The position numbers and the translations under genes were made by a program. The notes below the pieces were generated by a model. It was not told the DNA's origin, ran no database searches, and was given only the letters and a program-made list of their open reading frames with translations. From an uncultured Mycoplasmatota bacterium (GTDB taxonomy: Bacteria; Bacillota_I; Bacilli_A; RF39; UBA660), in NCBI GenBank assembly GCA_900547465.1, contig URHJ01000005.1, positions 1-52,530 on the forward strand: a stretch of DNA of 52,530 nt, read 5' to 3'. Below, piece by piece: positions 8,105-17,200 of this stretch; the first letter of the stretch is position 1, and each line of letters starts with the position of its first letter.

Positions 8105-9169
8105 ATGAACTCACCAAATAGAAAAAGACCTACATTAAAAATGTGGGTTAGAGTAAGTTTGACAATTATTATATCACTTGGCATTTTTATTCCAATATTA
8201 GAAATTTACCTAAATTCAATTGAAAAAAAACAATATAACAATAAAAAGATATATAGTTACCAAATAAATCAAAGTGCAGATTACAAAGTTCAATTATTTG
8301 ATAACACATTTACTGACGAACAAGAAATGGCATCAAATAAAATATACATTGCTGATTTAACAAAAAATATAAACTTAAATTTAGGATATACATACTCTGG
8401 AACAAAAAAAGCCCCACTAAAATATACATACGAAATAACTGGAAAATTATACGGTGAGAACCAAGATAGTCAAAATGGAAAAACAAATACAGTCTGGGAA
8501 AAGAAATATCAATTATTAGAAAAAACAGAAAAAGAGGTAAAAAACACTTCTGGATTTGCTGTTACAGAAAATTTAGATATAGACTATCAAAAATATCAAA
8601 ATGAAGTAGCAAACTTCAAAAAGCGATTTGGAATGACTCTAAACACAAAATTAAAGGTTATAATGAATATAAAGGTTAATGGCAAGTATGAAAAAAATAA
8701 CATAGATAGAAATGACAACATTATTTTAGAAATACCATTAGGTACTCAAGCATTCTCAATTACAGAAGATTATGAAAAGACTAAAAGTAAAGATTATTAT
8801 GAGAAAAAACAAAATATAAAAATAGTAAATTCGGCATATACGAAATTATGTATATCCATATCATTAATATCAATTTTATTATTTATATTATCATTTAAAG
8901 CATTATTCAATATAAAACCAAAAAGTTCGTATACAAAAAAAATTAATAAAATACTTAAAAATTATGGGCAAATAATTGTCGAAGTAGAAAACCCAATTAA
9001 AGAAAAAAGCTTTAACGTAGTGAAAGTAAAAGACTTTAATGAAATGCTTGATTTAGAAGAAGAACTAAAATTACCAATCATCTTTTATGAAGATCTGTAT
9101 AACTACAAGGCAGTATTCACAATCACAAAAGAATCAACAATATACAAATGCATAATAAAAAACCAGTAA
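8105..9169 (+). CDS. DUF5305-like membrane protein of the SipW operon
   Basis: 354 residues. One span at about 15-33 (VRVSLTIIISLGIFIPILEI), a large extracellular part (about 40-250) rich in beta-type stretches, a second span near 257-277 (CISISLISILLFILSFKALF), and a small C-terminal cytoplasmic part (about 285-354). The topology, two spans flanking an exported domain, and the location directly after a signal peptidase fit the DUF5305 group, known chiefly from archaea and Firmicutes near signal peptidase genes. That family call is tentative. It follows the peptidase gene by 12 bases and closes the operon at a strong hairpin (9157-9180) that overlaps its stop. The role may be in anchoring or assembling the secreted subunits; this is inference. 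Confidence 0.5.
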   Translation: MNSPNRKRPTLKMWVRVSLTIIISLGIFIPILEIYLNSIEKKQYNNKKIYSYQINQSADYKVQLFDNTFTDEQEMASNKIYIADLTKNINLNLGYTYSGTKKAPLKYTYEITGKLYGENQDSQNGKTNTVWEKKYQLLEKTEKEVKNTSGFAVTENLDIDYQKYQNEVANFKKRFGMTLNTKLKVIMNIKVNGKYEKNNIDRNDNIILEIPLGTQAFSITEDYEKTKSKDYYEKKQNIKIVNSAYTKLCISISLISILLFILSFKALFNIKPKSSYTKKINKILKNYGQIIVEVENPIKEKSFNVVKVKDFNEMLDLEEELKLPIIFYEDLYNYKAVFTITKESTIYKCIIKNQ

Positions 9170-9180
9170 TCTGGTTTTTT
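9157..9180. terminator. Bidirectional terminator between the SipW operon and htrA
   Basis: AAAAAACCAG and CTGGTTTTTT form a perfect 10-base stem around a 4-base loop containing the stop of the plus-strand gene. T-runs lie on both strands, serving the convergent genes ending at 9169 and 9190. Confidence 0.85.
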
Positions 9181-9189
9181 TATTATGTA

Positions 9190-10476
9190 TTAATCTTTAC
9201 TTTTAGTTAATGTAACTTTAGTACTATGTTCCTTACCATCTCTAATATAAGTTATATCAATAGTATCACCAGGTTTATTCTTATAAAGTTCATATCTTAA
9301 ATAAGCCGTATTTTCTACTTTTTCTCCATTTAGTTTAGTAATCACATCACCTGATTTCAAATCAGATTTACTAGCACCACTACCATTTGATATTTCTACA
9401 ACAACAACTCCTGACTTAATACTAGAATCAACTTGAATACGATTACGATATAATAAAGATTCATCTGTAACATTAGCCATACTAATACCTAACATAGGCC
9501 ACTCAATACTTTTTCCTTGTTCAAGTTCTTCAACATGTGCCATAGCAATTTCGATAGGAATAGCAAATCCCATACCTTCTATTTCATCTTCAACAAGTTT
9601 CATAGAATTAACACCAATAACCTCACCATTAATATTAACTAAAGGTCCACCACTATTACCAGGATTTATAGCAGCATCAATTTGTAAAACCTTCATAACC
9701 CAATCATTACTACTAGAATTAGAAACATTAACTGAAACCATTCTATCTTTACCAGAAAGTATTCCAGATGTTACAGTACCACGATATTCATATCCCATAG
9801 GAGAACCAACAGTAAACACAGTATCACCTATATTCATATCGTCAGAGTTACCAATCGTAGCAACTTGCAAAACCTTACTCTTATCTATTGTCATAACAGC
9901 AATATCTAAATACTCATCTCCACCAACTATTTTAGCTTCAACTTCTTCATCATTTGATAAAACTAAAACAACTTTATCACAACCAGAAACAACATGTTGA
10001 TTAGTCATAATATATCCATACTTGTCATCAGTTTTATAAACAAAACCAGTACCAGTTGAATACTCTTCTTCCCCCTTATAAGACTCAACCATAACAACAG
10101 AATCATATACTTTACTAATAGATGTACCTAAGCTAGATTTTTCATAAACTTTAGTCTTTTTAGTATTATCAATGATATTACTCGTACCACTTGCATAATT
10201 CAAAATAGGTGTCCACTTCAAAAGAGCAATCATAACAATACCACCCATAACAAATGAGAACATTATCAAAAAACATAATCTAGAATTATTATTTTTTAAT
10301 GTTTTTTTACTTTTAGAAGTATTTACTGTACTCTTTTTCTTTTCCTCTTTTTTCTCTTTTTCTTTAAAAACAGTAGCACTATCATCTACTTTATGTATCA
10401 CTACATCATCTTTTTTTGCATTTCCAGATGAAACATGTTCACTTAATTTTTCTACTTTTTTATCTTTTTCATTCAT
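9190..10476 (-). CDS. htrA: HtrA/DegP-like S1C serine protease with PDZ domain
   Basis: 428 residues. A charged, Lys/Glu-rich cytoplasmic tail (1-63) precedes one membrane span (about 66-88). The trypsin-like domain has the full triad: His161 in MTNQHVV, Asp191 in EYLDIAVMTI and Ser275 in NPGNSGGPL. A single PDZ domain occupies about 325-425 with VVVVEISNGSGASKSDLKSG. This is the usual architecture of Firmicute HtrA, a membrane-anchored quality-control protease acting on the outer face. Its start overlaps the stop of the Abi_2 gene by 8 bases, so the two are translated from one message, a pairing I do not know as standard. All catalytic residues are present, so the enzyme should be active. 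Confidence 0.92.
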   Translation of the reverse strand: MNEKDKKVEKLSEHVSSGNAKKDDVVIHKVDDSATVFKEKEKKEEKKKSTVNTSKSKKTLKNNNSRLCFLIMFSFVMGGIVMIALLKWTPILNYASGTSNIIDNTKKTKVYEKSSLGTSISKVYDSVVMVESYKGEEEYSTGTGFVYKTDDKYGYIMTNQHVVSGCDKVVLVLSNDEEVEAKIVGGDEYLDIAVMTIDKSKVLQVATIGNSDDMNIGDTVFTVGSPMGYEYRGTVTSGILSGKDRMVSVNVSNSSSNDWVMKVLQIDAAINPGNSGGPLVNINGEVIGVNSMKLVEDEIEGMGFAIPIEIAMAHVEELEQGKSIEWPMLGISMANVTDESLLYRNRIQVDSSIKSGVVVVEISNGSGASKSDLKSGDVITKLNGEKVENTAYLRYELYKNKPGDTIDITYIRDGKEHSTKVTLTKSKD

Positions 10477-11422
10477 TTTCTACAACACTCCTTTCAATAT
10501 TAGCTAAATCTTTCCAGTTAGATGGAAATCCCATTTTATTTAAAACATCATCAACTCTAATAGTTTTCAAATTATAATCTAACGTTCTAAAAGCATTCTC
10601 AATTTCAATTGTCATACTCTTAAATTTGTCAGCATCTAATAACTGCTTCATAATAATAATCAAAGCAAAAGGATCATTCTTTCCAGAAACATATTCACCA
10701 TCAACTTTTTCAATTCCTAAAACCTTATGATAAATAGTATCCCCTATTACCTTTTGTGTTTTATAATCATACACAATTTCTTCATGAGCACATAAATTTC
10801 TGTAGTTAGCAAGAATAGGTAAATATGTGCTAAAGGTTTCAACATCAACTCCATAAATATTACTAATAGCCAGCTGATCATCCTGCTTCAAGATAGAATA
10901 CATCTCACTAACAATTCCAAATGACAAAACTTTTACTAAAATCCATAAAGGAATATAACCATAATTACATGCATAATGTTGAGTAGCACTATGTTGATCA
11001 CCATTAACCCTGATCTGTCTTTTCATCTTTTTTAAAAGATCATTGACTTGTCTTTGTTTCTCCGGTCGTCTAGTAAAATTTTTAGCTTTCAAGTAATCTC
11101 TTTCTTTATAACCATATTTTTTAGACAATTGATAAGATGTGATAGATTTAAAGTTATTTTCAATTATAAGTAAATTCTTAAAACAAATATTTCTAAAAGT
11201 ACGATCAAATAAAAATAAACTATACAATTCTTCAAATGTTGCTCCATCTTTATAGACTCTTTCATTAGAAGACTTCATAAGCATATGTCTATATCCATTC
11301 AAAAAGAAATAATTTTCACGAAGTAATATACTTTTAGCATAATCTTCATTATGAATAATTAAATGCTTATTCTTTAATATTTCTACTTGTTCATCAAGAG
11401 TTTTGAATTGTTTCTCTATCAT
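10469..11422 (-). CDS. Abi_2 (AbiD/AbiF-like) family protein
   Basis: 317 residues from ATG 11422, which follows AGGTGAGAATT; a GTG at 11431 is inside that site. The N-terminal ENYFFLNGYRHML and YSLFLFDRTFRNICFKNLLI segments and the ENNFKSITSYQLSKKYG stretch match the Abi_2 family, and ANYRNLCAHEEIVYD contains the R-x4-H motif of HEPN ribonucleases. Family members include lactococcal AbiD and AbiF, which stop phage growth by abortive infection. Genomes of this group often carry several chromosomal copies of uncertain function, so a defence role here is likely but unproven. It is the first gene of a two-gene unit with htrA. An extended -10 (TGGTATAAT) lies 19 bases upstream at 11441-11446. Confidence 0.8.
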   Translation of the reverse strand: MIEKQFKTLDEQVEILKNKHLIIHNEDYAKSILLRENYFFLNGYRHMLMKSSNERVYKDGATFEELYSLFLFDRTFRNICFKNLLIIENNFKSITSYQLSKKYGYKERDYLKAKNFTRRPEKQRQVNDLLKKMKRQIRVNGDQHSATQHYACNYGYIPLWILVKVLSFGIVSEMYSILKQDDQLAISNIYGVDVETFSTYLPILANYRNLCAHEEIVYDYKTQKVIGDTIYHKVLGIEKVDGEYVSGKNDPFALIIIMKQLLDADKFKSMTIEIENAFRTLDYNLKTIRVDDVLNKMGFPSNWKDLANIERSVVENE

Positions 11423-11440
11423 AATTCTCACCTACTATAA

Positions 11441-11446
11441 ATTATA
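11441..11446 (-). promoter_or_regulatory. Extended -10 element of the Abi_2-htrA unit
   Basis: TATAAT on the minus strand, preceded by TGG. The -35 region is AT-rich without a clear hexamer. Confidence 0.55.
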
Positions 11447-11492
11447 CCATAGAAATATAAGAATAAATATGAAAATTTAATGAATTTTATGC

Positions 11493-11498
11493 TATACT
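11493..11498 (+). promoter_or_regulatory. Extended -10 element of the phospholipase-like gene
   Basis: TGCTATACT: a TGN extension and TATACT, 29 bases before the ATG at 11527, with AGAAGGAAGG as ribosome binding site. Confidence 0.5.
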
Positions 11499-11526
11499 AA
11501 AACTAAAAGAAGGAAGGAATTATCAT

Positions 11527-12492
11527 ATGCCCGCAACTATAACTCATGCCTACTTTGCAGAAGATTTATTTAATCTATTAGATAAAAATACAAAAAATAA
11601 AATAAAAGAGAACAAAAAAAAATTAATGATGTTTTCACAAAGTACAGATCCATTAATGTTTTACATAATATCACCAACCAATGGAAAAAAAATAAGAAAT
11701 TTACAACATATTGCACACACAGAAAAAACAAATGATTTTTTCAAAAACACAATCACTTTTATTAAAGATAATAAATACTATGAGAAACCAGATGTTTTAG
11801 CCTTTTTATATGGATTTATCTGTCATTTCGTGCTAGATAGTAATGTACACCCTTTTATTTTTTACAAAACGGGAGAATTTATAAAAGATGATAGCAAAAC
11901 ATATAAGTACAATGGATTACATCACAATATGGAAAGTTACCTAGACAACTATATGCTAAAGAAACATAATATTACTAAAATAAATCTCAAAAAATTCTGT
12001 TTTTCATTAAAACCATTTACTAAAGAATTAAATAAAGTAATATCATATTCTTTTCTAAAAACATACAATATAAACAATATGGACAAAATTTACTTGAACT
12101 CATTAAAACAAATGAATTTCTTTGTAACAGCTTTTAGATTAGATCCGCACAAATATAAAAGTCATATATATAGATTCATTGATAAATTTACACCACCTAA
12201 AACCTTTAAATTAGAAGCAATATCATATAACATAGTAGATAAAAAAATAGATTATTTAAATAATAATCACAAAGAATGGAACTATCCAATAGATAAAAAA
12301 TTTAAAAGCCATAAAAGTTTTGAAGAATTATATCAAGATTCTCTGATTGAAGCTAAAAACATAATTGAAAAAGTTAATAACTATTTTTTTAAAAATCAAA
12401 ATCTAGAAATAGATTCACTTTTTCACAATAGAAACTACTTAACAGGTGTCGATTGCAAAATTAAAAAGAAACAAAAATATTTCGAATTTTAG
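11527..12492 (+). CDS. Zinc-dependent phospholipase C-like protein
   Basis: 321 residues. The N-terminus MPATITHAYFAEDL, followed by FSQSTDPLMFY, HIAHTEKTNDF, YGFICHFVLDSNVHPFIFY and HHNMESYLDNYM, supplies the ordered His and Asp residues of the zinc-dependent phospholipase C (alpha-toxin N-domain-like) fold that is widespread in Firmicutes as an uncharacterised intracellular protein. There is no signal peptide, so unlike secreted PLC toxins it should act inside the cell. The C-terminal third is Lys-rich and has no recognised domain. It is transcribed alone or with the SpoIID-like gene 44 bases downstream. The substrate is unknown; the enzymatic class follows from the metal ligands and is inference. 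Confidence 0.7.
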   Translation: MPATITHAYFAEDLFNLLDKNTKNKIKENKKKLMMFSQSTDPLMFYIISPTNGKKIRNLQHIAHTEKTNDFFKNTITFIKDNKYYEKPDVLAFLYGFICHFVLDSNVHPFIFYKTGEFIKDDSKTYKYNGLHHNMESYLDNYMLKKHNITKINLKKFCFSLKPFTKELNKVISYSFLKTYNINNMDKIYLNSLKQMNFFVTAFRLDPHKYKSHIYRFIDKFTPPKTFKLEAISYNIVDKKIDYLNNNHKEWNYPIDKKFKSHKSFEELYQDSLIEAKNIIEKVNNYFFKNQNLEIDSLFHNRNYLTGVDCKIKKKQKYFEF

Positions 12493-12536
12493 TATAAAAA
12501 AAACAATACTATTCATACTAATATCAGGTGAAATAT

Positions 12537-13592
12537 ATGATATATAGATATGAAATAAAGAACAATGGAGCAGAAGATATACTTTATTTGTATGTCACTA
12601 TGACATATGAATTTTCTAAAGAATTAGAAGATAATAAAACAGAAAAAGTTAAATCAACCTGTAAAAAATTTATGAAAAATAATAGTATCGATTTCAAAGG
12701 AGACAAAATCTATCTAGTTATTGATGGAATAATAGTAAAGACACTTAATATTAATGAAGAGAATGATACAAAAGAAAATGAAAAATCAACAATTGATTTA
12801 TCAAACGATAATTTCTATGTCAATCTACACTATCCAAATAATAATACAGTAAAAATGACATTGAAAAATTATCTTTTAGGTGTTTTAGCAACTAATACAA
12901 TGGAAAACTTAGAATTAACTACCACAAAAGCACTTTGCTTACTCTATAGAACTTATGCATATAAACAAATGAAAGAAAAAAATTATATTGAAGCAATAAA
13001 TCCATATCAAATTTATAAACCTTTTTCCTACTACAAAGTATTTTGGAATGAAAAATACAACGATTATCATAATAAGTTTGTAAAAGCTATAGAAGATACT
13101 GATAAAGAATTTGTAACATATAATAATAAGTATATAAACCCATACATACACATCAGTAATAATGGATATACAGATAATAATAAAAATATCCCATATTTAG
13201 AAAAAAGACCAAGTCTCTGGGATTATGCATCTCCTTATTATTTAGAAATCAAAGACTTTACAAATCAAGAAATGAAAAATATATTCAATATTGACAAAGA
13301 TAATTTAAAAAACATAAATATATTAAAAGTAAGTGAATCAAACTATATCAGAAAAATAAAAATAGGAAACAATGAGTATACAGGAGAAATGCTTAAACAA
13401 AAACTAAATCTAAAGTCAACAGATATAACAATTATAATAAATCCAACCTACATTAGATTCATAACTAAAGGTTGGGGAAATAACTTAGGTATTAGTCAAT
13501 TTGGAGCAAATGAAATAGCTAAAGCAGGTTGTTCTTATACAAGCATTTTGAAATATTATTTTCCAAAAATATCAATAAAAAAATACCTATAA
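12537..13592 (+). CDS. Degenerate SpoIID/LytB-domain protein
   Basis: 351 residues from ATG 12537, 5 bases after AGGTGA; a GTG at 12528 lies in that site. Residues about 110-345 align with SpoIID: NYLLGVLATNTMENLELTTT at the position of the active-site loop, LLYRTYAY, PSLWDYASPYY, and GWGNNLGISQFGANEIAKAG near the end. In SpoIID lytic transglycosylases the loop has a catalytic Glu (AxEMP); here that position is Asn120. The GWGHGxGMSQ motif also has Asn315 for His. The N-terminal membrane anchor of SpoIID is missing and no signal peptide is visible; the first 100 residues are unrelated. It therefore appears to be a non-catalytic, possibly cytoplasmic derivative, or a gene in decay. The frame is intact over its full length, which argues for retained function. 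Confidence 0.72.
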   Translation: MIYRYEIKNNGAEDILYLYVTMTYEFSKELEDNKTEKVKSTCKKFMKNNSIDFKGDKIYLVIDGIIVKTLNINEENDTKENEKSTIDLSNDNFYVNLHYPNNNTVKMTLKNYLLGVLATNTMENLELTTTKALCLLYRTYAYKQMKEKNYIEAINPYQIYKPFSYYKVFWNEKYNDYHNKFVKAIEDTDKEFVTYNNKYINPYIHISNNGYTDNNKNIPYLEKRPSLWDYASPYYLEIKDFTNQEMKNIFNIDKDNLKNINILKVSESNYIRKIKIGNNEYTGEMLKQKLNLKSTDITIIINPTYIRFITKGWGNNLGISQFGANEIAKAGCSYTSILKYYFPKISIKKYL

Positions 13593-13627
13593 AAATAGAG
13601 CCAATTAAAGCTCTATTTATTTTTTTC
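13593..13627. terminator. Terminator between the SpoIID-like gene and the T7SS locus
   Basis: AAATAGAGC (13593-13601) and GCTCTATTT (13610-13618) form a perfect 9-base stem, followed by T-rich sequence on the plus strand and preceded by T-rich sequence on the minus strand. It serves both convergent genes. Confidence 0.85.
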
Positions 13628-13837
13628 AATCATAACTTTTAAAGCAGAATCAGAATCTTGATATAATTTAACACTTGTTTCTAGAAACTTAGAATAATTA
13701 TCTAAACTATCACAAAATTCAGTAACCTGATCAATATTAGGATGATACTTATCAATGATTTTTCTTATGATCTGAGATGATTTAGCTAAAGATTTATATG
13801 CTTGTTCCATTTCTTCATATGTCATTTCTCCAATCAT
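13613..13837 (-). CDS. Small helical protein of the T7SS locus (74 residues)
   Basis: A 74-residue protein, predicted helix-turn-helix hairpin: YEEMEQAYKSLAKSSQIIRKII, a break at HPN, then a long helix to the end. It resembles a short version of a WXG100 hairpin but has no WXG. It is the last gene of the locus, overlapping the previous gene by 4 bases (ATGA), so it is translationally coupled. By size and place it may be a secreted substrate or a chaperone of the system. The frame and the start (MIGEMTYEEM after an AGAAAGAGG site) are clear; the role is inference. Confidence 0.6.
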   Translation of the reverse strand: MIGEMTYEEMEQAYKSLAKSSQIIRKIIDKYHPNIDQVTEFCDSLDNYSKFLETSVKLYQDSDSALKVMIEKNK

Positions 13838-14019
13838 TTTTCTACCTCTTTCTTATCCTTCTTTTCCAAATAATTAGCTCCTCTAATAACAACATTTTTA
13901 AACTCGTTGATTTCCTCAATAGAACTTAAATTATCATTATTAGTCCAACTATTTTTTAATTTTTCAAGTAAGGAAAAGATATTATTTACCTCTGTAACAT
14001 ATTTTTCATAATCATTCAT
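13834..14019 (-). CDS. Small helical WXG-like protein of the T7SS locus (61 residues)
   Basis: 61 residues, two helices around a turn with KNSWTNNDNLSS, where the Trp sits at the turn as in WXG100 hairpins although the third residue is Asn and not Gly. WXG100 proteins are usually near 100 residues, so this is an unusually small example or an unrelated helical protein. It starts 10 bases after the esaB-like gene with an AGGAGG site and overlaps the next gene. Its close coupling to essC and esaB supports a part in the secretion system; sequence alone does not prove it. Confidence 0.6.
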   Translation of the reverse strand: MNDYEKYVTEVNNIFSLLEKLKNSWTNNDNLSSIEEINEFKNVVIRGANYLEKKDKKEVEK

Positions 14020-14029
14020 AAAATACCTC

Positions 14030-14287
14030 CTAAAGCAATATCAATCGTGAACCATTTTTTAAATCAGAATCAATTATTCTCATATTAACATCATAAATTT
14101 GTCCTGTTTCTTTACTATACAGATTAACTTCATCAGAAGTAACATAATCATGATCAGTCAAGTCAATAATTCCTTTTTCAATTAAATTCTTAATAGTACC
14201 AATATGTTTAGAAACAGGTACAAAAACATCATATGATTTTTCTATACTAGGGATGGAAATCTCTAATAATATTTTGTTATTTTCCAC
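14030..14287 (-). CDS. esaB: EsaB/YukD-like ubiquitin-fold protein
   Basis: 85 residues. The pattern SYDVFVPVSKHIGTIKNLI near the start and LKNGSRLILL at the end match the YukD/EsaB family, a small ubiquitin-like protein of the T7SSb. In Staphylococcus and Bacillus it is a cytoplasmic component or regulator of the system, binding near EssC. The gene directly follows essC (8 bases) in the same direction. The length is typical (about 80). The family and the context agree, so the call is firm even though the sequence is divergent. Confidence 0.8.
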   Translation of the reverse strand: MENNKILLEISIPSIEKSYDVFVPVSKHIGTIKNLIEKGIIDLTDHDYVTSDEVNLYSKETGQIYDVNMRIIDSDLKNGSRLILL

Positions 14288-14295
14288 AAAATCAC

Positions 14296-17200
14296 CTACT
14301 TAACAACTAATTTTACCAAACTTGCTTTTCCCTTATGAACAACATATCCAAAGTTTTCAGGAATCTCTTCACGTAGTTCTCTAGGAGTAGTCAATAATTT
14401 AATAGCATATTGATCAGTAATTCCATTACCAAGCCATAATCCCTCAGATGTATCAACAGCATTTTTATACCAATCATCATAAGCAAAAGATTTTAATCCA
14501 TCAGCAGAATCTACAATTATAAAATTATCAACTTCAAGTTCTCTAGAATGCATCAAAGCATCACAGAAATCTGTTTTATTATCTGAACTAATTCTAGAAA
14601 AGAAAGTAGAAATTCCAAATATAACATAAGTATTTCTCTTATTATTTTTTAATGCATTATTATCAAAATTGTTTTTGTCATATATTTCTTTCTGTTCTTT
14701 ATATCTTTTGCCAACAACTTGAGCAATAGAATCAAAATTACTATTTATATAGTTTTCTGACACATCAGTAGAATTAAACATCTTAGCTGCATCAATCACC
14801 ACAATTTTTTGATAAGGAATCTTTTTTAATAACTTTACAAAGGTTCTAAAGAAGTTTCTTTCTGCGTAATAATCCAAAGACGAAATAATTGATACAGGGT
14901 TATTTTTAAAGTCCATAGTAGCAATCTCTAAATTATTTTTATTAATACCAACAGGTACAGATGAAAGCTTACCTATAGCTTCTTCAACAGATGAAATAGT
15001 AACAACTTCAGGTAAAACTGGAACTTTTGGAGCACTGCCACTACATATATTTTTAAGTCTACTACAAATGACCTTTATATATTCAGACATCTGTGCTTCA
15101 AAATAGGGATAAGCTGTTTGAAATTCATAAACACCATCTTTTTCAATAAGTCCACGTCCAACTGCTCTAGATGGATATTTACGATTTCTAGATTGAATAA
15201 CATCAGTATAATCAGAATAATCATTAAGTTGTAAGACAAGATTTGATTTAAAGTTCTGTCTTACACGATAACGTATTGCATTAGTACTACTAGTAGATAA
15301 AATAAAGACAACTCCGTACTTTGCACCTTCTCTAGTATACTGTAAAATTAAATCTTCATAATCATCATACGTATCAATAAAAGCCTCATAATTATTAATA
15401 ACAATAGTAACTAAAGGTATCTTTTTATTACTATGTCCTAAATAAAATAAATAAGAACCATTATAATCAGCAAACAATTTTTTTCTTTCTTCTATTATTT
15501 CGTCAATCATTTTAAATAAATTTTCAATTTTTTCGGAATCATTAGAAGTTAACACACCACCAACTTGGGGTGCTTTTTCAAACATCTTTAAAGTCTCAGC
15601 TCCAAAGTCCAAAATATAGTAATTTATTTCATCCGGATTATAATTTGTAATAGATGAATATATAATACTAGAAAGCAATAATTCTTTACCACTACCAGTA
15701 GAACCATAAATTATAGTATTACCATCAACAGTAAGATTTAAAGTTAAAATATCTTGTCTCTGATTATCAGGATCATCATATTCACCAATAACTAAATTCA
15801 CTTGATTTGGTTGACTAACAAAATTGTATTTTCTTTTTAAATCTTCTACATATATAACATCTGGAATTCTATCTAACCATAATTTTGGAATTGCAATACC
15901 TTCATCTTTTGCAGTTTTAATAATATATTTAATAATATTAGGTAATTCTTCTCCTTGTGATTGCACCTGAACAAAATTATTAGAAGAGTCAAAGGACTTA
16001 ATAACACTACCAACATTATCAATAAAATCTACTGCAGTATCTACTTTTTTCTTTCTTTTTTCAGTTGGATAGTATTGCGCACCAGTCCAAGCAGATTGTC
16101 CTAAAGCAAATAATTCATTGTAACCAACCTGTAAATAAAATCTACCCGGATTTTTTAAAGCAGCTGCATCAGGTCTTTTAATCATATCCATACTATCAGA
16201 TCTATCTTGAACTTTTAGACAAATCTTAAACTTAGAGTTAGACCAAATCTGATCATCAACAACTCCACTTGGTTTTTGTGTAGCTAAAATCAAATGAACA
16301 CCCAAGCTACGTCCAATACGAGCCGTTGAAATAAGTTGATCCATAAACTCAGGTTGTTGATCTTTAAGCTCAGCAAACTCATCAGAAATAATAAACAAAT
16401 GTGGAATTGGTTCATTTACTTTTCCTTCACGATAAAGTCTTTGATATTTATAGATATCTATAGTGCTTTCATTCAAATTATCACGAGCAATATTAAATTT
16501 TCTTTGTCTATTTTTCAATTCACTTTGAATAGAAGCTAAAGCCCTACTCATTTCAATAGTATCAAGGTTTGTAATAGAACCAGCTAAATGAGGTAGTTTA
16601 ACACCAGTATTTTTATTTTCAAATGCACCAGCAAGTCCTCCACCTTTATAATCTATCAATACAAATGATACTTCGTAAGGACTAAAATTAACAGCCATTG
16701 AAAGTATATATGAAATAATAAGTTCAGATTTTCCAGAACCAGTCATACCAGCTACTAAACCATGAGGTCCATAAAATTTTTCATGCAAGTCAAGTTTAAA
16801 TTGATCACCATTTTTATCAAGACCAATTGGAACTTGTAAAGTCTTCGTAGGATCATTATTTTTCCATCTATTTAAAATATTTAATTGTTCAATCATACCT
16901 ATATTATACATTTCCAAGAAAGTAACTGTAGAAGGTATATTTTTTTCTTCTTGTTCCATTTCTATAGGAATATTAGCAAGCATTTTAGCACAAGAATAAA
17001 TATTAAGATTAGGTAAAACATCAGCTACAAACTCTTTCTGTTTATTAGAAACAAGTTCGTTTTCAAAAACACCAGATTTTTGATCACCAATACTAATAAA
17101 TGTACTACATTCATTAGGCAAATTAGTAATTCTTGGAGAAACAATAATTAAACTAAAACCTAAATTAACTTCTTGTGCAGCAACATCTTTAATAATATCT

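Noticed and set aside
12489..12521. TTAGTAT/ATACTAA inverted repeat after the phospholipase-like gene as terminator
   Set aside because: The loop is over 20 bases and no T-run follows.
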